From the NCBI GenBank assembly GCA_036345935.2, contig JADWOT020001584.1:434001-498000 (forward strand): 64,000 nt of DNA, written 5' to 3'. A program made the translations under genes and the position numbers. How positions within the stretch are numbered: the stretch's first letter is position 1; each line of letters opens with the position of its first letter. The notes under the pieces were generated by a model. That model worked only from the letters and a program-made list of their open reading frames with translations, was not told the origin of the DNA and did not search any database. Of the stretch, positions 48,529 through 60,616 are shown in pieces. This DNA is from Taenia hydatigena. Taxonomy: Eukaryota > Platyhelminthes > Cestoda > Cyclophyllidea > Taeniidae.

Positions 48529-51500
48529 TTAAAAAAAGTTTCGCCTCCGCTCCTCGCGTTCCAGTTGTTGTATCAGTCGAGGCGATGTCTGCGTCGCTAC
48601 TCCGGGCGCCATTAGTCGGCTGCGTGTGCGTTGCTGCTGCTTCTGTTGTCGCTGGGTTCTTTTGGGCATAGGGACGAAATCCTCGTCGTTGTCATCATCG
48701 TTGTCGCCGCTTTCGTCACTGGGTTCAAAGACACGATTCATTGCGCGTCTCGTTCGGGTGCTACGACGGGCCGGTGGACGGATGCGAGCGCCAATGGTGG
48801 GAGTGGTGTTGACGGGCGGCGTTACTAATTCCTCCCTCTCCTCCTCCACTTCGTCGCCATCTCTTGACCTAAAACACACAGTAATGATGAACCGACCGAA
48901 TAGAAAATGGAGACAATGTACAGACTAATGGCGACCTACTGTGAAGTGCTGCATACTTCCACGACGTTCCGTGCCTGGTGCTGATTGACGATAGGCTTCC
49001 TTCGACTCGGCTTTTCCGCTACACACTCAGACTTGTCTGATACCTGCAGAACGTTCAAGGACATGGAGAGAACCAAGTGCCATCAAAAGCACACTCGACA
49101 CCACCACATCTTACACAGTAGACGATAGTGAGAAAGTCTTCTTCGTACCAGATACTGGTGTTTTTACCACTGATAAAAGAGGACTACTGTACCACGAAGG
49201 CTGCAATTTTAATGCCGCCTCGACCCCAAATGAAGCCCTCTCGATGCGCGACCCGAATAACGAGGACGCGACATTCAAGAATCCCGACCAAATCCTCGTT
49301 AGGAAACATCGGTGATCCAGCATAAAACCCACCTGGCACCCTGTGTAAGTACCGCATGCTATTGCCTTTCCTGTTAAGTGATTGAGTATGATTCTCCCTC
49401 GAAGATTTGAAACTGGATTGTTTTTTAAAAGCAGAAGGGAAATGACCTAGTACCAGCTAGACCTCATAAGACCCTGTCACTTTAGGTATGCACTATTATA
49501 GGCGATTTTAAGAAATGCTGAGGAAGGAAACTTTCCACTCAGAAAGAGGTATTTGTTCAAAATAAAGGTCAACCAAAGTAGACTGCTCATCTCAAGTCAC
49601 GAAATAGTCACTTCCTACTGCCAGAGACCTGATCGAAGGAAAGGGGCAAGTGGCAGGGTTACCTTTCTGGAACGCGTATTGTGCGCTTCTCTGTTGTTCA
49701 CCTCAACAAGGATGTGTTTATGCTTGTTCGAGGCGCCGGAAGCGGCGGTGGCGTTAGCAGTGAGGCTCTTTGTCAGCGCCTTCAGCAGATCCCTGCAAAG
49801 TTCGTAGTTCGGCGTCTCCGTGTAGTCCAGTTCGCCCACTGTGTGAATGAGGGCCTTAAGAGCTGGAGAAGGGAATAAAGGAGGCGGCAGTTTTAGCAGT
49901 CAGATACACTCAAAAGGAGGTACTCGTATCGACTTGGACACAAAATAGTGGCCGATAAATAATTAAATCGGTAGTGAGGACGCAAATGGTACTGAAGGAG
50001 ATCCGGTAGCCCTGAATTGGCAACAGCAAAGGGAAAAGCACGATGCGGGGTAGAGAGGCGAACCAATTGCAATCCTGCTGAGTCACCAAGCCATTTAAGG
50101 CGAGCACCTCATCACTTGACAACGATAGGGGCAGAATGAGCAATAAAACGTGAGAGGGAGCGAACCGGGTTGATTTTCGAGACCGGCGGCGTTGAGGAGG
50201 ACGGAGGCGTGCGCAGGATCCATAGCCTCTATCTTCGACTGCACCACGCGGTCCCGCACCGCCGTTGGCACATTGACTCGCACTGCAGCATCTGAGGAGA
50301 GGAACAAAGACAGGGCAGAGCTGGCGTTGAAAGTCAAATCAGCCTCTCATTCCATCCCCACTTCGTCAAAAAGATAAAGGCTGGAGGGAGGGAAAGTGGT
50401 AGACTGTTGGTTGGTGAGCAAGGAACAAATCCACCGAACCCCAATCAACCAATTCCGCAGCTTATACGGACGGGCGACTGGGACGCAGTGGGTGACTAAT
50501 CCGAGACTTGGAGCAAGTCGAAAGACTGGCGGGCGTGATTGAGATGGCAGATGGAGCCGATGACTCACCACCAATGAAGGCTTCCCAGGGCAGACCGGCG
50601 CAAGGACCCTGTGAGGCGTTGGGACGGGCGCGATACAACCAGTGGAAGAGGTTGAAAAGGAGGATTTCTAGGTCACCTCGTCGCGACGGTGGCAAGCCTA
50701 TAAAACAACGCAAATTCGCACGAGGATGGGGCGGTCATTCAGGGGCAGGAGAAATGAGGCAAGGAAAGAAAAAAAGCTAAGATGCAGAAGAGAGGGGAGT
50801 GTGAGGTCCGACTCCAACCCACCGGCATGAGCATCGCGCGAGCAAAACTCGAGGGTGCCGTTATCGCGTAGTTTGGGCGAGGCCTTCTCGGCTCTGTGAC
50901 CGCCACCATTGACACGGTACTGCGACACCAGACCAAAGTCGGCCAAGTAAAACTAAAAAAGTAAATTTATCGGTTAAGTTGCGTCTGCCTTTCAAAATCC
51001 AGGAACAAAGTAACCACGCCATGCTGGAAGCATCAAATTCATTTCGTTCCATCACCCTCTTGTGGCTTGGAGCGACACATGCGCGATCTACCGAGTAATT
51101 TAGCCCACTCCACGGAGGACGATAGCAATACGCTTGGCTACTTGTTCCGCCTACTCCTTGTCCCTCTCTACCTGTACGTATCTTGGCATGCTTCTCTTTT
51201 CATTCACCAGCATAAAATAAAAATTTGCAACCTGTTCTGGCCTTCCCATATCATAACCACACCCTGCCACTATTCTTGTATCAATTCAGTAGTTAAAAGG
51301 AATTCCTCAGCTCGACTCACCATGCTTGCATCATCACGGAGGAGGTTGGAGGCCTTTATGTCAGCGTGAACATAGTCTTTTGAGTGAATGTATTCCAGGG
51401 CATCAAGCTAAAGGGAAAAAAGAACCGACAACGCCAAAGTTATACAGGTTCGGGCGGTGGTGGTAAAAGGACCGTCACTTGGAAGTCCCACCGTTACACC

Positions 51501-53839
51501 TCTGCCGAACGACTATGGTCACCAAGTGATGCTAGTAGACCCAAGCCCTCCTCTGCATCGGATACACACAATCAGCCTGAGTATGTCTTTTGCCTTCAGA
51601 GAAGTCTCAGGGTGCCACGTCGATGGTAGCGGAAGGCAAACCACGTCCTAAGGGCTGACTGTACTGTTTACTGCCGGGTGTTAAAACTTAGCGGGACAGA
51701 AGAGGTGCATTTGCTGCCAGAGAGAGAATCTGTAACGATTGAAAGTGTCCTCCCATCTTAGGCACCTACCCCAGCCTCGTGATCTGCAGGAAAGGCATCA
51801 ACAAATCAGGCGACGCTAGCTGTGAATTATCTGGAAAAGTGCATTACGGAGTTGTTTACCGTTCCCATATGAAGACGTTAACTGTGTGAACTCGCGACAC
51901 CTTTACCAGTTTAATGGCTGGGCAGCAGTAAAGCGAGAAAAAGTGGGATGGAGGAGTCGATGCCAAGCTTCATCTCCACGGGACTCATGTTAAAACCCGT
52001 CCTCCGTTATTTGACTCAACTTTTAGGTCAGTGTACCTACACGACAAGTCATGGACACGCGTAATGGCCAACACATTCCCCCATCCCTCAATACAGTTCC
52101 ACTCAGCACGTCGAAAATTCACATCCAGTAGAATTGCCAAGAGGGACCAGTGATCTTGAGGTGAAGTACCGTCTCAGTTACATTGAAATTCAATGACTGG
52201 CATGGCTGGCTTGTGACACCAGATACGGTTTGATGATCGACGCGAGAGGCCGACCAAGGAGTGCCAGGGAAGGGACTCTAGAGAGGAGAGGATCCATGCA
52301 GTACTTGATTAACTGGCCACTTGAGGGATCCGTCGTTGTGACTTTGCCAGACGCTCTGGCCTCCAGGTAATGTCGGTAGCACCAAGCCCCTCTCTATGTC
52401 TTTTTTCGTCTTCAGGGTGCTACACGGTAAGACTAGCCATCCGACAGGAGCATAAGATGCCAGTGCTACCTATGGCTCCACAAGCTTTTAGGGTGACATA
52501 GTTGACCTTATCAAGCCCAGATCTTCCGATCTGGAAGGTCTCAGAATCCGTTCGCACACTAAGCAAACAGCAGACTGACTAACTCAGAGAACATCAGACT
52601 CATTCACATTGAATGGTAGGTTCTGCAAAACGAATTAGGGTTGGGATTTCATGATCCACGTAGAAACAATGTAAGCAGACATGACCACGTAACCACGATG
52701 CAAGCAAGCTTTTGCAATGAAAAAGCACAAAGGTGTTTTATTTGGAAATGGCTAAACGATCATGCTCTCTACCATATCAAAACAATGGGGAAGTTGCTAA
52801 ATCCAACGTCAACTTACTACCAAACCATCTACTCATTCCGATAACAGTACAGGAGGTTATTTGAACGAACTCTAAATCAAACGTAGCAAAATCGGCTTGT
52901 TCTTACCAATCGATCATAGGGAATGATAAAATAGGCTGACTAAAAGCTAACTACTCCACCTGATGGGAAATAGGGACTAGTAAGATTCCCATCCACCGCA
53001 GAGGAAAAACTACGCCTGTAGACGTTGCGCTTACAAACATACCGTCTGAATAGCAATTGGAGGAATGTCAGGTTGAGTGAATTCATGGCGCATGAGGCAG
53101 TCCTCAAGGGAGTCACGGAAACGGTCCATGACGAGGAAGCGGCAGGTCTGATGATTTGGTGACACGAAGAGGCCCTTGGAGATGAAACGTGGAATGCCGA
53201 GGAATGTGAGGCTATGTTCTGTTTTCCATTCGTCCACTAGAGAAGAACAATAGCAAAGTGAGTTTTTGAGAAAAAGCCCGACGGTCAACTTACGCAGTTC
53301 CTGCTTGCACACACGGGTGTAAAAGTGGGTCTCGGTAAATAGTGGTCCATTTTCCTGCGGTTCCTATGGCAAACGAAGTATGAGTCAAGGGAGCAGACTC
53401 ACAATTTTGAGAACATAACTCTTTGCTCTTGGGTTCTTCTTGGAAGAGGCTAAACAAGGGGAAGGCAACCATCATATACCCATAACTGATAAGAAGCCGT
53501 GGTATAACATAGATAATGGCAAAAGCAGCCTCCGCATCCGATTACAAGTACAAACAGTTCGACGAAATTTGCTTCTCAAATCCCAAGGCGCTAAAAATCG
53601 GTGGAATTAACTAAATACATGCGTAAAGCCTTGCGACAGTGTTCCGCTTAAAGCATGAGTCATAAGTTGCAAAGGAAACTTATCAACTGTGCTACCATAC
53701 CAACGTAAAGGGACCCGAAGCCACCTTGTGCAATTGCCTCACCAACGATCCATGTATTAGAATGGTGATCAGAAATTTCGAAGCCCTCTTTTATTTCCTT
53801 AGCGATTTTGTATACTCGCTTAGGAGCCGCCCTCGGCAT
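48529..53839 (-). CDS. VRK1: Vaccinia-related kinase (VRK1-like) Ser/Thr kinase
   Basis: VRKs are nuclear Ser/Thr kinases of the casein kinase 1 group. VRK1 phosphorylates BAF (BANF1) and histone H3 and acts in mitosis and nuclear envelope assembly. Exons are 53839-53701, 53449-53403, 53363-53294, 53236-53043, 51407-51321, 50952-50823, 50697-50569, 50291-50166, 49862-49702, 49043-48940 and 48868-48529 (1,527 nt, 508 residues; human VRK1 is 396). All phases agree. Motifs in order are the Gly loop GEAIAQGGFGSLYV, ATP-lysine YVLKIEP, NGPLFTETHFY, VMDRF, the catalytic loop YVHADIKASNLL (His-Ala-Asp where VRK1 has His-Gly-Asp), ADFGLV (Phe where VRK1 has Tyr), GTLEFCSRDAHAG, PPSRRGDLEIL and LDYTETPNYE. 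The tail (last two exons) is rich in Arg and acidic clusters and looks nuclear. The donor of exon 8 (GTTCGC) is weak. The largest intron (51408-53042) holds repeats. Confidence 0.92.
51408..53042 (-). other. Long VRK intron 4 with short internal duplication
   Basis: This 1.6-kb intron has no exon I recognise. Two patches, around 51540-51625 and 52375-52435, share the order CAAGCCC-TCTC, TATGTCTTTT and CTTCAG followed by GTGC-AC, suggesting two copies of an old repeat. Confidence 0.4.
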
Positions 53840-53844
53840 AATAG

Positions 53845-53856
53845 CTGAAAAGGAAG
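53845..53856 (-). promoter_or_regulatory. Splice acceptor just before the VRK start codon
   Basis: CTTCCTTTTCAG on the minus strand ends at 53845, 5 nt upstream of the ATG. This is the spacing expected for a trans-splice acceptor or a 5'UTR intron. The first coding exon has no other start. Confidence 0.6.
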
Positions 53857-54955
53857 TGATACAAAAGCGTCAATTGATTAACCAAAAGTACTGAACGGAA
53901 GCGAAAGCGTTCAAACATTAAATAATTAGCTTTAAACAATAAAGAAGCCATACAAGTGCAAAGATAACGGTTCGTAAGAGGAAAAAGTGGACTAAACATG
54001 TATCCAACTACAGCACGAAGTCAAAAATTGACAATAATCGCAACCTAGGCTTAGCGCACACTAAGATATTGATTAATTAGCTCCGATTCGAACTGGTGAA
54101 ATGACAAACAGCTACCAAAACGGTTGCAACTAAAAAGCTCACAGCAGAAAATCAAATCGCAAAATTGGCCAATGAAATAAAGGGTAATGACCTAGCCTTC
54201 CGACCTCGATTACCCACGAAAAATTTTTCAAATTTTCCTCTGCTTTGTAGTATCATACTGTTGCAAACAATTAACCATTATTTTTCTTGAAATACCACGC
54301 GCGCAGAACAATTCTAAAGCGCTTTGCTGCTACGCGCTTATATTCAAACCGCATTAAAAATTCGTGCGATTATGGGATTTGCCACTTTTTGTGCCTCAAA
54401 CTACTTTTACAGAAAATTGCTTAACGGGCGACCGCGTTAACACCCATTTATGACACTGTTCACTCTATAAATCGCACATGGAATGGCACATTGCATAGCA
54501 CTTAACTAGTTATTACTGTGTGCTCTGCATACCTGATATTCGTGTCCTTTTTTACAATTGAATAAGTCAAGAAGTCTGTAAGAACATCTCGTAACGGGTT
54601 CACACGGCCTTCCAAAGTGTGACAAGTTAGAAATTAGGCTCGCACCAGGTGCTTTATTACTGTATTATCTCGCACTGGCTAACTTGCAATGTAATAAGGC
54701 TTCTAGCTATTTTCGTAATTAGTTTGGAATTATGGGATGCTGTCAATCTTACACTGCGGCCTGATGAGAAATATTTATTGATGCATTTAAAACTTGTGAT
54801 GCGGCAGTTGTCTCTTACTTATCGCGTTTCGAGGTTGGATTCCATTTTGGTTCGTTTAAGTCGTCCTATGTAGCACAAATGACCTCATTGAGTAATTGAA
54901 CAAGAAAATGTGCCTGAAATGCGCGGAAATACAATAAACCATATTTGCTTTCAAT
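53857..54955. promoter_or_regulatory. Divergent intergenic region between VRK and glypican
   Basis: These 1.1 kb are AT-rich and separate two genes pointing away from each other. No reading frame or TATA box stands out. Promoters for both genes should lie here unless their 5'UTRs are longer. Confidence 0.5.
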
Positions 54956-57900
54956 ATGCGAACATTCCATTGTATAGCGTATGCTCTTATCATTCTTATA
55001 ATTACTAAATCACAACTCTGTTGCAAAAATCCGCAAATGGCATCGCATGCCCTACGATTTCTCTTATTCGGCAATGCTAAGCAGCACCAAAGATTTGAGG
55101 ATGATGATTTAATTACACTGAACTCAGGTACTTTTTTCGTAATTGTTCCTATTATCATCTCACAGCTTCTCCTTTACAGCACTGCCATGCTTCGGTGGAA
55201 AACTGTTGCAACATTGATGCGGAAAATATATACCTGGCCTATAAATTCGCTGATGACATAAGCGCCGTGTCAAAGATTGGATTTATAAGAAGCAAACTAG
55301 ATTCGTTCTTTCCTATTTTTATAAGTTTGTTTTATTGCTTTTGATGAGCCAACTTTTCTACAGAGCCCTTTATTCAGTCTCTTGAAATATATTTAAGTGA
55401 CGTATTCACGAGTGGCATCCAGAGTCAACTCCCACCTCATCAGATAGCTACTTCGGTTTCAAAGCTGTATTCTTCGATTCTTTCAATGATTAGCATGCCT
55501 GAGCGGATGAATTATCTGCAGGCCTCAATAAAGTAAATCAACGCCTATTTCTAAAGCACACAAACTATAGGAACGTGCTGCTAGAGCTGAAACTCATTTC
55601 AGCATCTCACCTAACCATGCTCAATCCGGAACTGCAACACTGTCTGAGCAACGATGCGGAAATTCTAAATTCGCTGGAGATTGTGAAGCCTGATACAATC
55701 GATATCTCGGCTTATAAAATTCAAGATGATTTGGAAAATAATCTTGTCAAGTATTTAGACCACTTCTCGTTCTTTATTGAAGTGAGTTGTGCATTTGACA
55801 CTACTCAAGATTGTGTCCGCTTGACGTTTTGCTTCATAACCTTATTTATCATGGCCAGATTCTTTCAACCATTAAACAGCAAAAGCTGTCAGAATCCTGC
55901 GCTGCCGGCTTTGAACAATTATTCTTCTGCCGCCTTTGCCAAAGTCAAAACAACTCAGCGCAAAGCTACAACCAGGAGGTGCCTCAGGTCATCAATCTCA
56001 TCGGTCCACCCTGTCCTCACAGGTGCCTGAACGTAATTCGGGGGTGCTACGCTAGCCTTACAGGTATCCTGCCTCAGCTATCCCAGCTGAGCAAAGATTT
56101 CATCGACCTGAGTCGTCTGCTAGCTCAAATAACCTCCAAACCACCAAACACTGGTGGGGCCTTTCTCCACAACCATTTTCTCGATGAGATGCGCGCCTGG
56201 AGCAAAAAGCTTGAAAGTCTACCGCCAGAACAATGGGATTCTATTCGAGAAAAGGCGAGCTGATGTTTCAATTAACTTGAATAAACTGCAAAAGTTGATC
56301 AATTTTCTGCTTTTATTTACTAGAGGTCAATAAGTAATTTTGTTTCGGGTGACTTTTGGTCCCTGTAACTCCAGTTGCCAATCTTTAGCCTTCAAAATGA
56401 CAAATGCCAGGAATAGCACGCAAGCATTTATGATTCCACTTTTTCCTCACGGTCCTGTAAATGTCCTTGGCCCATTCTTAAATAATAAAGTTAATGCAAA
56501 GATTTAAGGAGCCTCCATAAAACTGGGCCAATCACAGAAAGTTTTGACGAGACGAAGTAAAAATTTTAGGTGAAATTTCAACCTCTCAAGTCTAAAGTCT
56601 AGCCTTCTTTTTCTCTTTTTCTCCCTGACTTAATAGATGATCTGCTTTTTTGTTCCTCAATTAGAGAACCATTTTCCTTCCCTTTGATGCCTATTTGTCA
56701 AGGCGGTTAGCGCGGTGAAACGTTTAGTGGCGGTGCAATAAAAGACCGGTTTACTAGTGAACAGACGTCGGCGCATTTAGCGCCTGTTTGGTGGAGATAA
56801 AACGAAGAAAAGGCACATTTATTCCATTTCATTTCACAACACCTCCACGGTGCCTACAGTACAAGTACGCTAAGGCAATTTGGGGCCTGTTGGATGCCTG
56901 TTGGGCTTGTTTCTGCATAAAAGGTGTTGTTTACTTATTATATTATCCTTTAATCACAATCGACCGGCTTTTTACACTAGTTGGTGCACACGACACACAT
57001 GTGTGACGCACCAATTAATTCTATGATAAGTCCACCTCACTTAGGCCCAGCGAGGCAGGCAGGATGAGGAGCTCAAGACTACTAACAATACCTGTTTGAG
57101 GCTTGGAAGTATTTCAAGTCAACCCGATTGCTACCGTGTTGACTCCTTAATGTGTTAACTGTGGAAGTCGTCCCGCAGTTCGGTTGGGCAGGATGATACA
57201 TCAATGCCATGCAACTCTTGTGACTAACTTAAAAATTGGATTTTCAACAATCACAATTATGTGTCTCTTTTACCTTGCAAAGACTAAGTCTCTTTCCGCC
57301 TGGAAGAGAGCCGGCAACATGGGAGAGATTGAAGCCAGCGGCGGCATCTTGAATTACTTTGTTGAGTGAACTACTTTAGTTTGCTCCAGGAAACAGAAGG
57401 AAAGAAAGTTTTTGCTATGATGCAAAAAAAGGCTTCCGTGCTTTAAACTCTCGTTTGTTTTTTACTTCTCCGCCAAGGGAAATTTTCTGTCTAAAATTTA
57501 ACTACTGTAAAACGTTTGCTGAGTTAGGATGGAGTGAGGAGCACAGGACACGCCAAGTCGTTCGTTTTCGAGACAAAACATCCCTGACAAAAGCACCATT
57601 CCCCAGCAAGAAGTAAAGTCAAATTCTTGTTCGTTTTCTTCAAGAAGACTGGCTGGTTGGTTGTCTGCAATGGCACCTACCGCCTTCAGGTGCCAAGAGA
57701 GTTACAAGGTGTCCGATTTCTCAACGAATTTTCGCGCTCCTCTGGCTAGTGTAATTCAATACTTCTCTGAGTTGTCGGACAAGATGACGAGTATCCTGAC
57801 ACCAACATCTCGAAGTTTTGGCTACTCTTTAGCTCTAAATTAATAGCCTATGAGTCAGGGAGCTTTTATTGCTTATGTTGGACGTTGAATTTCCCGGAAG

Positions 57901-60616
57901 CCCGTTAGCAGGACTGTGAATATCGTGATTTGCCAAACTTTTAGTTGACTCAAATTGAGAAACATTTAAAAGCAGTTGAGCGACATGCTTAATTCAACTG
58001 ACAACGAGTAAATCATTCAGCTCCTCAACAGGCAATATCCAATAGTAGGCAAATGCCGCTCGTGATTGACAACCAAATTTGTTAGTACAACGCAACATTA
58101 AGAGCCTAACAACGCAACAGTTTCTTAAAGATGACATGCTCTACGAATCTGTGTTGCCAAATCAAATGAAGCCTACGCGTCACACATATGTGACGCGTGG
58201 GTGTTTGGTTATACACACACATATTGACACTGGTAGCAAAGGTGTCAGTCAAAACGCCTTTGTTCTCTATACCCATTTGTAGGTAAAACAGCGTTGCCTC
58301 GGCAACCCACCAGTAGAGGTCATTGATCCCGCTAGCTCCGAGTGGAAGGTGGAGGTGGCGGAGTTCCTCTGGCCCGCAACCGAACGCGCATTGCGTAATC
58401 CATCCACCACTCCGTCAACGGAAAATGCAAATCGCACAGCAGCGAACATGTGGCCCCTTCCTCCGCCAGGCGGACACGAGACCACTGGCAGTGGCGGGGA
58501 GAATAGCAGTGACCTACGCAGTGAGCAACAGCGCAGCTACCTCCGTATGGAGCAACTCATTGAACAATTCATGGTGCCCGAACGCCTTTTTGGCGAGCAT
58601 CTCGGGCAGCCGTGTCTTCTAGGCAGTAAACAGAATTGCTGGAATGGACAAAAGTTTGAGGAGTAAGTAAAAAATTTGCTTCCCATTCTAATTCTAACTT
58701 TATAACTTAGACAGGGTTGAATGCATTTTTATGGATGAAGTCTTGACCCTCCAGCTTTTCTACTAGGCGACCCACACAACGCTGCCTAGAAAGAAACGCT
58801 TGAAGAAAAACAGACGGCTTTATTCTGCAGAAATCAAGTGGAAGGCACAAAAATGGAGATGAGGTTACGTGGTAGGGTCGAAATGCGTATTTGCGGAATG
58901 TGGAGATGAGAGAGAGGGCTGGACAGCATCGGAGTGATTCGTTGTTGTGTCGGAGGGGGTTTACTTGCCACAGACCATCTCGCATTCTTGTCTAGAGCTG
59001 AAGCGGTTTTGGTTGCCACCACATCCACCGTAGATAAAGCGTCTGCATTTGCCCAACTCACTGTCGTAGCCCCACGAGGGCATGAAGGCCCGACATCTGC
59101 CTCTTTTAATGGGCTGATTGCAGTGGCTCGAGGCGGATGGAGCTAGAGAGACGCAATTTAGTAAGGAGACTTAAGTTCAACTTGATTGCTAAACAAAATG
59201 AGTAAACATTCCAACTTACCGCAGGCCTCTTCACACTCTTTTTTGCTTCCAAATCTATTCGAGTTGCCCTGACAGCCACCGTAGATGAATTCAACACATC
59301 GGCCGCTTGACTGATCGTAGCCCCATGAAGGAAAGTAGGCCAGACAAATCCCCGGTTCAATTGGCATACTGCAAGGGTCAACTTGAGCTAAAAGTGCGGA
59401 AACAAGTCGACTTAGTTTATCCTTCCTTTGTTTAGTCCATTTCTGATAACAGGTTGTCTATCACGGTCTCGGGGCGACTTCCGCCCGACTACCTAAGTGG
59501 ATACAAAGGCGGTTTCGGTTTTAAAAGCTGCCTCTCTTAATCCGAAGTCTAAAACCTGTAAAGGAGGCTTTTAAAAAAGAGATCGCTCTTAAATACGTCG
59601 AACTGAGAAGCACCTACCTTTTGAGAAGCCGAAGACAGCGACAGCGGCGACGAGAGCGACGAGACCGTACATTTTTTTTGGTTTGTAGCAGCCGTTCTGA
59701 TTCCTCCCTTATTTGACGCCGCGTTTTTATACTAGTCCGGAGGAAGGCGGAGGGTGGGGAAAAGAGAAGGGAGGGGGAACAAACGGTCCTCTAGTTGTTC
59801 CCACTGTCGGTGTGTTGTTGATCCCGACCGGAAGTTAAGGCGACGGTCCAATTAGCGAGTGAGTGTAGTGATGGGGGTTGGGAGACCTCAGACGACTTTT
59901 CTAGGATGGGTAGAGAACTCCTACCCTGCCCAACCCTCATGTGCGTCAGCACTTGGTTCCCCAAAGGCATTGGAACAGGGAGGGAGTAGAGTCTACCCAC
60001 TTCCTATCCTCGTAACAACCGGAGCCTTAAAAGTGCGAGTGAATTTCGTCGACTCGAAAGGTACAATGCGCTACACCCTGGTACCAAAACAATTTGGAGT
60101 TGAGAGGAAAGGCAAACAGACTTCAGGGTAAAACGCATTTTACATGATCTTTGAATTATTTGAAAAAGTAAACACGACGAGTCACTAAAGTTGGATCGAG
60201 GCCGTTGACTTCGCCTATCAACTTGATTGAAAAAAATGAAGATTAAAAATAGGTAGTTGAGGCTCATTAGTGCAAGGATAAGTCAAAGATGTCACTCATT
60301 TGTGACCTACTCTCAGTAATTACTATTTCAGACGATTTGGGTCACTGTGCCATTCCTTGATCCACCTCAAGGAGATAAAGACCGAGTCTTGAGCACTTAA
60401 AAAGAAAAAAAAACAGAACCCTTGAAGTCTTTTTAGGATTTTGGTAGCCTTTTAGATCTTTAACTAAAAATAATTTTCTCTACTTTTAGTGAAGATGAAT
60501 TGCTAGCGGACTTCACTCTCAGTGGTCAGTTGAAGAACCCTGCGGTGAAGGTGACTCTCGCCGAGTCGGACGCTGCTGCCGCTCGTCTTGGACCAAAAAT
60601 CTCAGCTCGAAGTCAG
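54956..60616 (+). CDS. Glypican, cell-surface heparan sulfate proteoglycan core (C-terminus not found)
   Basis: Glypicans are GPI-anchored heparan sulfate carriers that tune Wnt, Hedgehog and BMP signals. My exons are 54956-55127, 55166-55324, 55364-55532, 55571-55781, 55859-56254, 58283-58662 and 60490-60616 (1,614 nt, 538 residues, all in phase). A hydrophobic signal peptide is followed by HCHASVENCC (the family CPQG-TCC motif), a helical lobe, LFFCRLC with GPPCPHRCLNVIRGC (the conserved Cys cluster CPDYCRNVLKGC), CLLGSKQNCWNG (family DDCWNG) and NPAVKVTLAESD (family NPEVEVD). A Ser-Gly site near an acidic stretch in exon 6 (TGSGGENSSD) could carry a sugar chain. Introns 1-4 are only 38-77 nt. 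Intron 5 starts with GC, not GT, and is 2 kb long. The GPI-signal exon is missing from the model. A weak candidate next exon is 62166-62230 (HILHKLTNDYTRSS), but its phase requires a poorer donor. Confidence 0.86.
56992..57007. repeat. Short hairpin motif, copy 1
   Basis: GACACACATGTGTGAC is a near-palindrome with the same outline as the three GTCAC-N6-GTGAC copies further right, and it is flanked by TGGTGC and GCACCA, which also pair. Confidence 0.45.
58175..58198. repeat. Short hairpin motif, copy 2
   Basis: ACGCGTCACA, a 4-nt loop CATA, then TGTGACGCGT: a perfect 10-bp stem. Confidence 0.7.
58819..58824 (-). terminator. Poly(A) signal of the Kunitz gene
   Basis: Reverse-strand AATAAA lies 137 nt past the Kunitz stop codon, still inside the glypican intron. 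Confidence 0.7.
58961..59672 (-). CDS. Secreted two-domain Kunitz-type serine protease inhibitor
   Basis: Kunitz (BPTI) domains block serine proteases by inserting the P1 residue into the active site. Tapeworms and flukes secrete many at the host interface (general knowledge). Exons are 59672-59618, 59387-59220 and 59142-58961 (405 nt, 134 residues). Exon 1 encodes a signal peptide (MYGLVALVAAVAVFGFS), and exons 2 and 3 each encode one whole domain, both flanked by phase-1 introns. Domain 1 has GICLAYF (P1 Leu) and FIYGGCQGNSNRF. Domain 2 has GRCRAFM (P1 Arg) and FIYGGCGGNQNRF. All six Cys of each domain are present. Leu suggests chymotrypsin- or elastase-like targets, and Arg suggests trypsin-like targets (inference). 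The gene lies within the intron between glypican exons 6 and 7, on the opposite strand, with its own TATA box and poly(A) signal. Confidence 0.95.
59724..59731 (-). promoter_or_regulatory. TATA box of the Kunitz gene
   Basis: TATAAAAA on the minus strand lies 52 nt before the start codon, leaving room for a start site about 25-30 nt downstream and a short leader. It is the only clear TATA box next to a gene in this window and fits strong, regulated expression of a secreted product. Confidence 0.7.
60291..60306. repeat. Short hairpin motif, copy 3
   Basis: GTCACTCATTTGTGAC: a 5-bp stem with six central bases resembling those of the other copies. Confidence 0.5.

Larger units (their letters stand above)
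56255..58282 (+). other. Glypican intron 5 (probable GC-AG intron)
   Basis: The coding frame reads on to AAG at 56254, followed by GCGAGC, and then hits a stop six bases later. No GT donor exists in the right place. The next exon starts after TTTGTAG at 58283 in the matching phase. The 2-kb interior has no exon I can name, but it holds two of the GTCAC...GTGAC hairpins (56992 and 58175). Confidence 0.6.
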
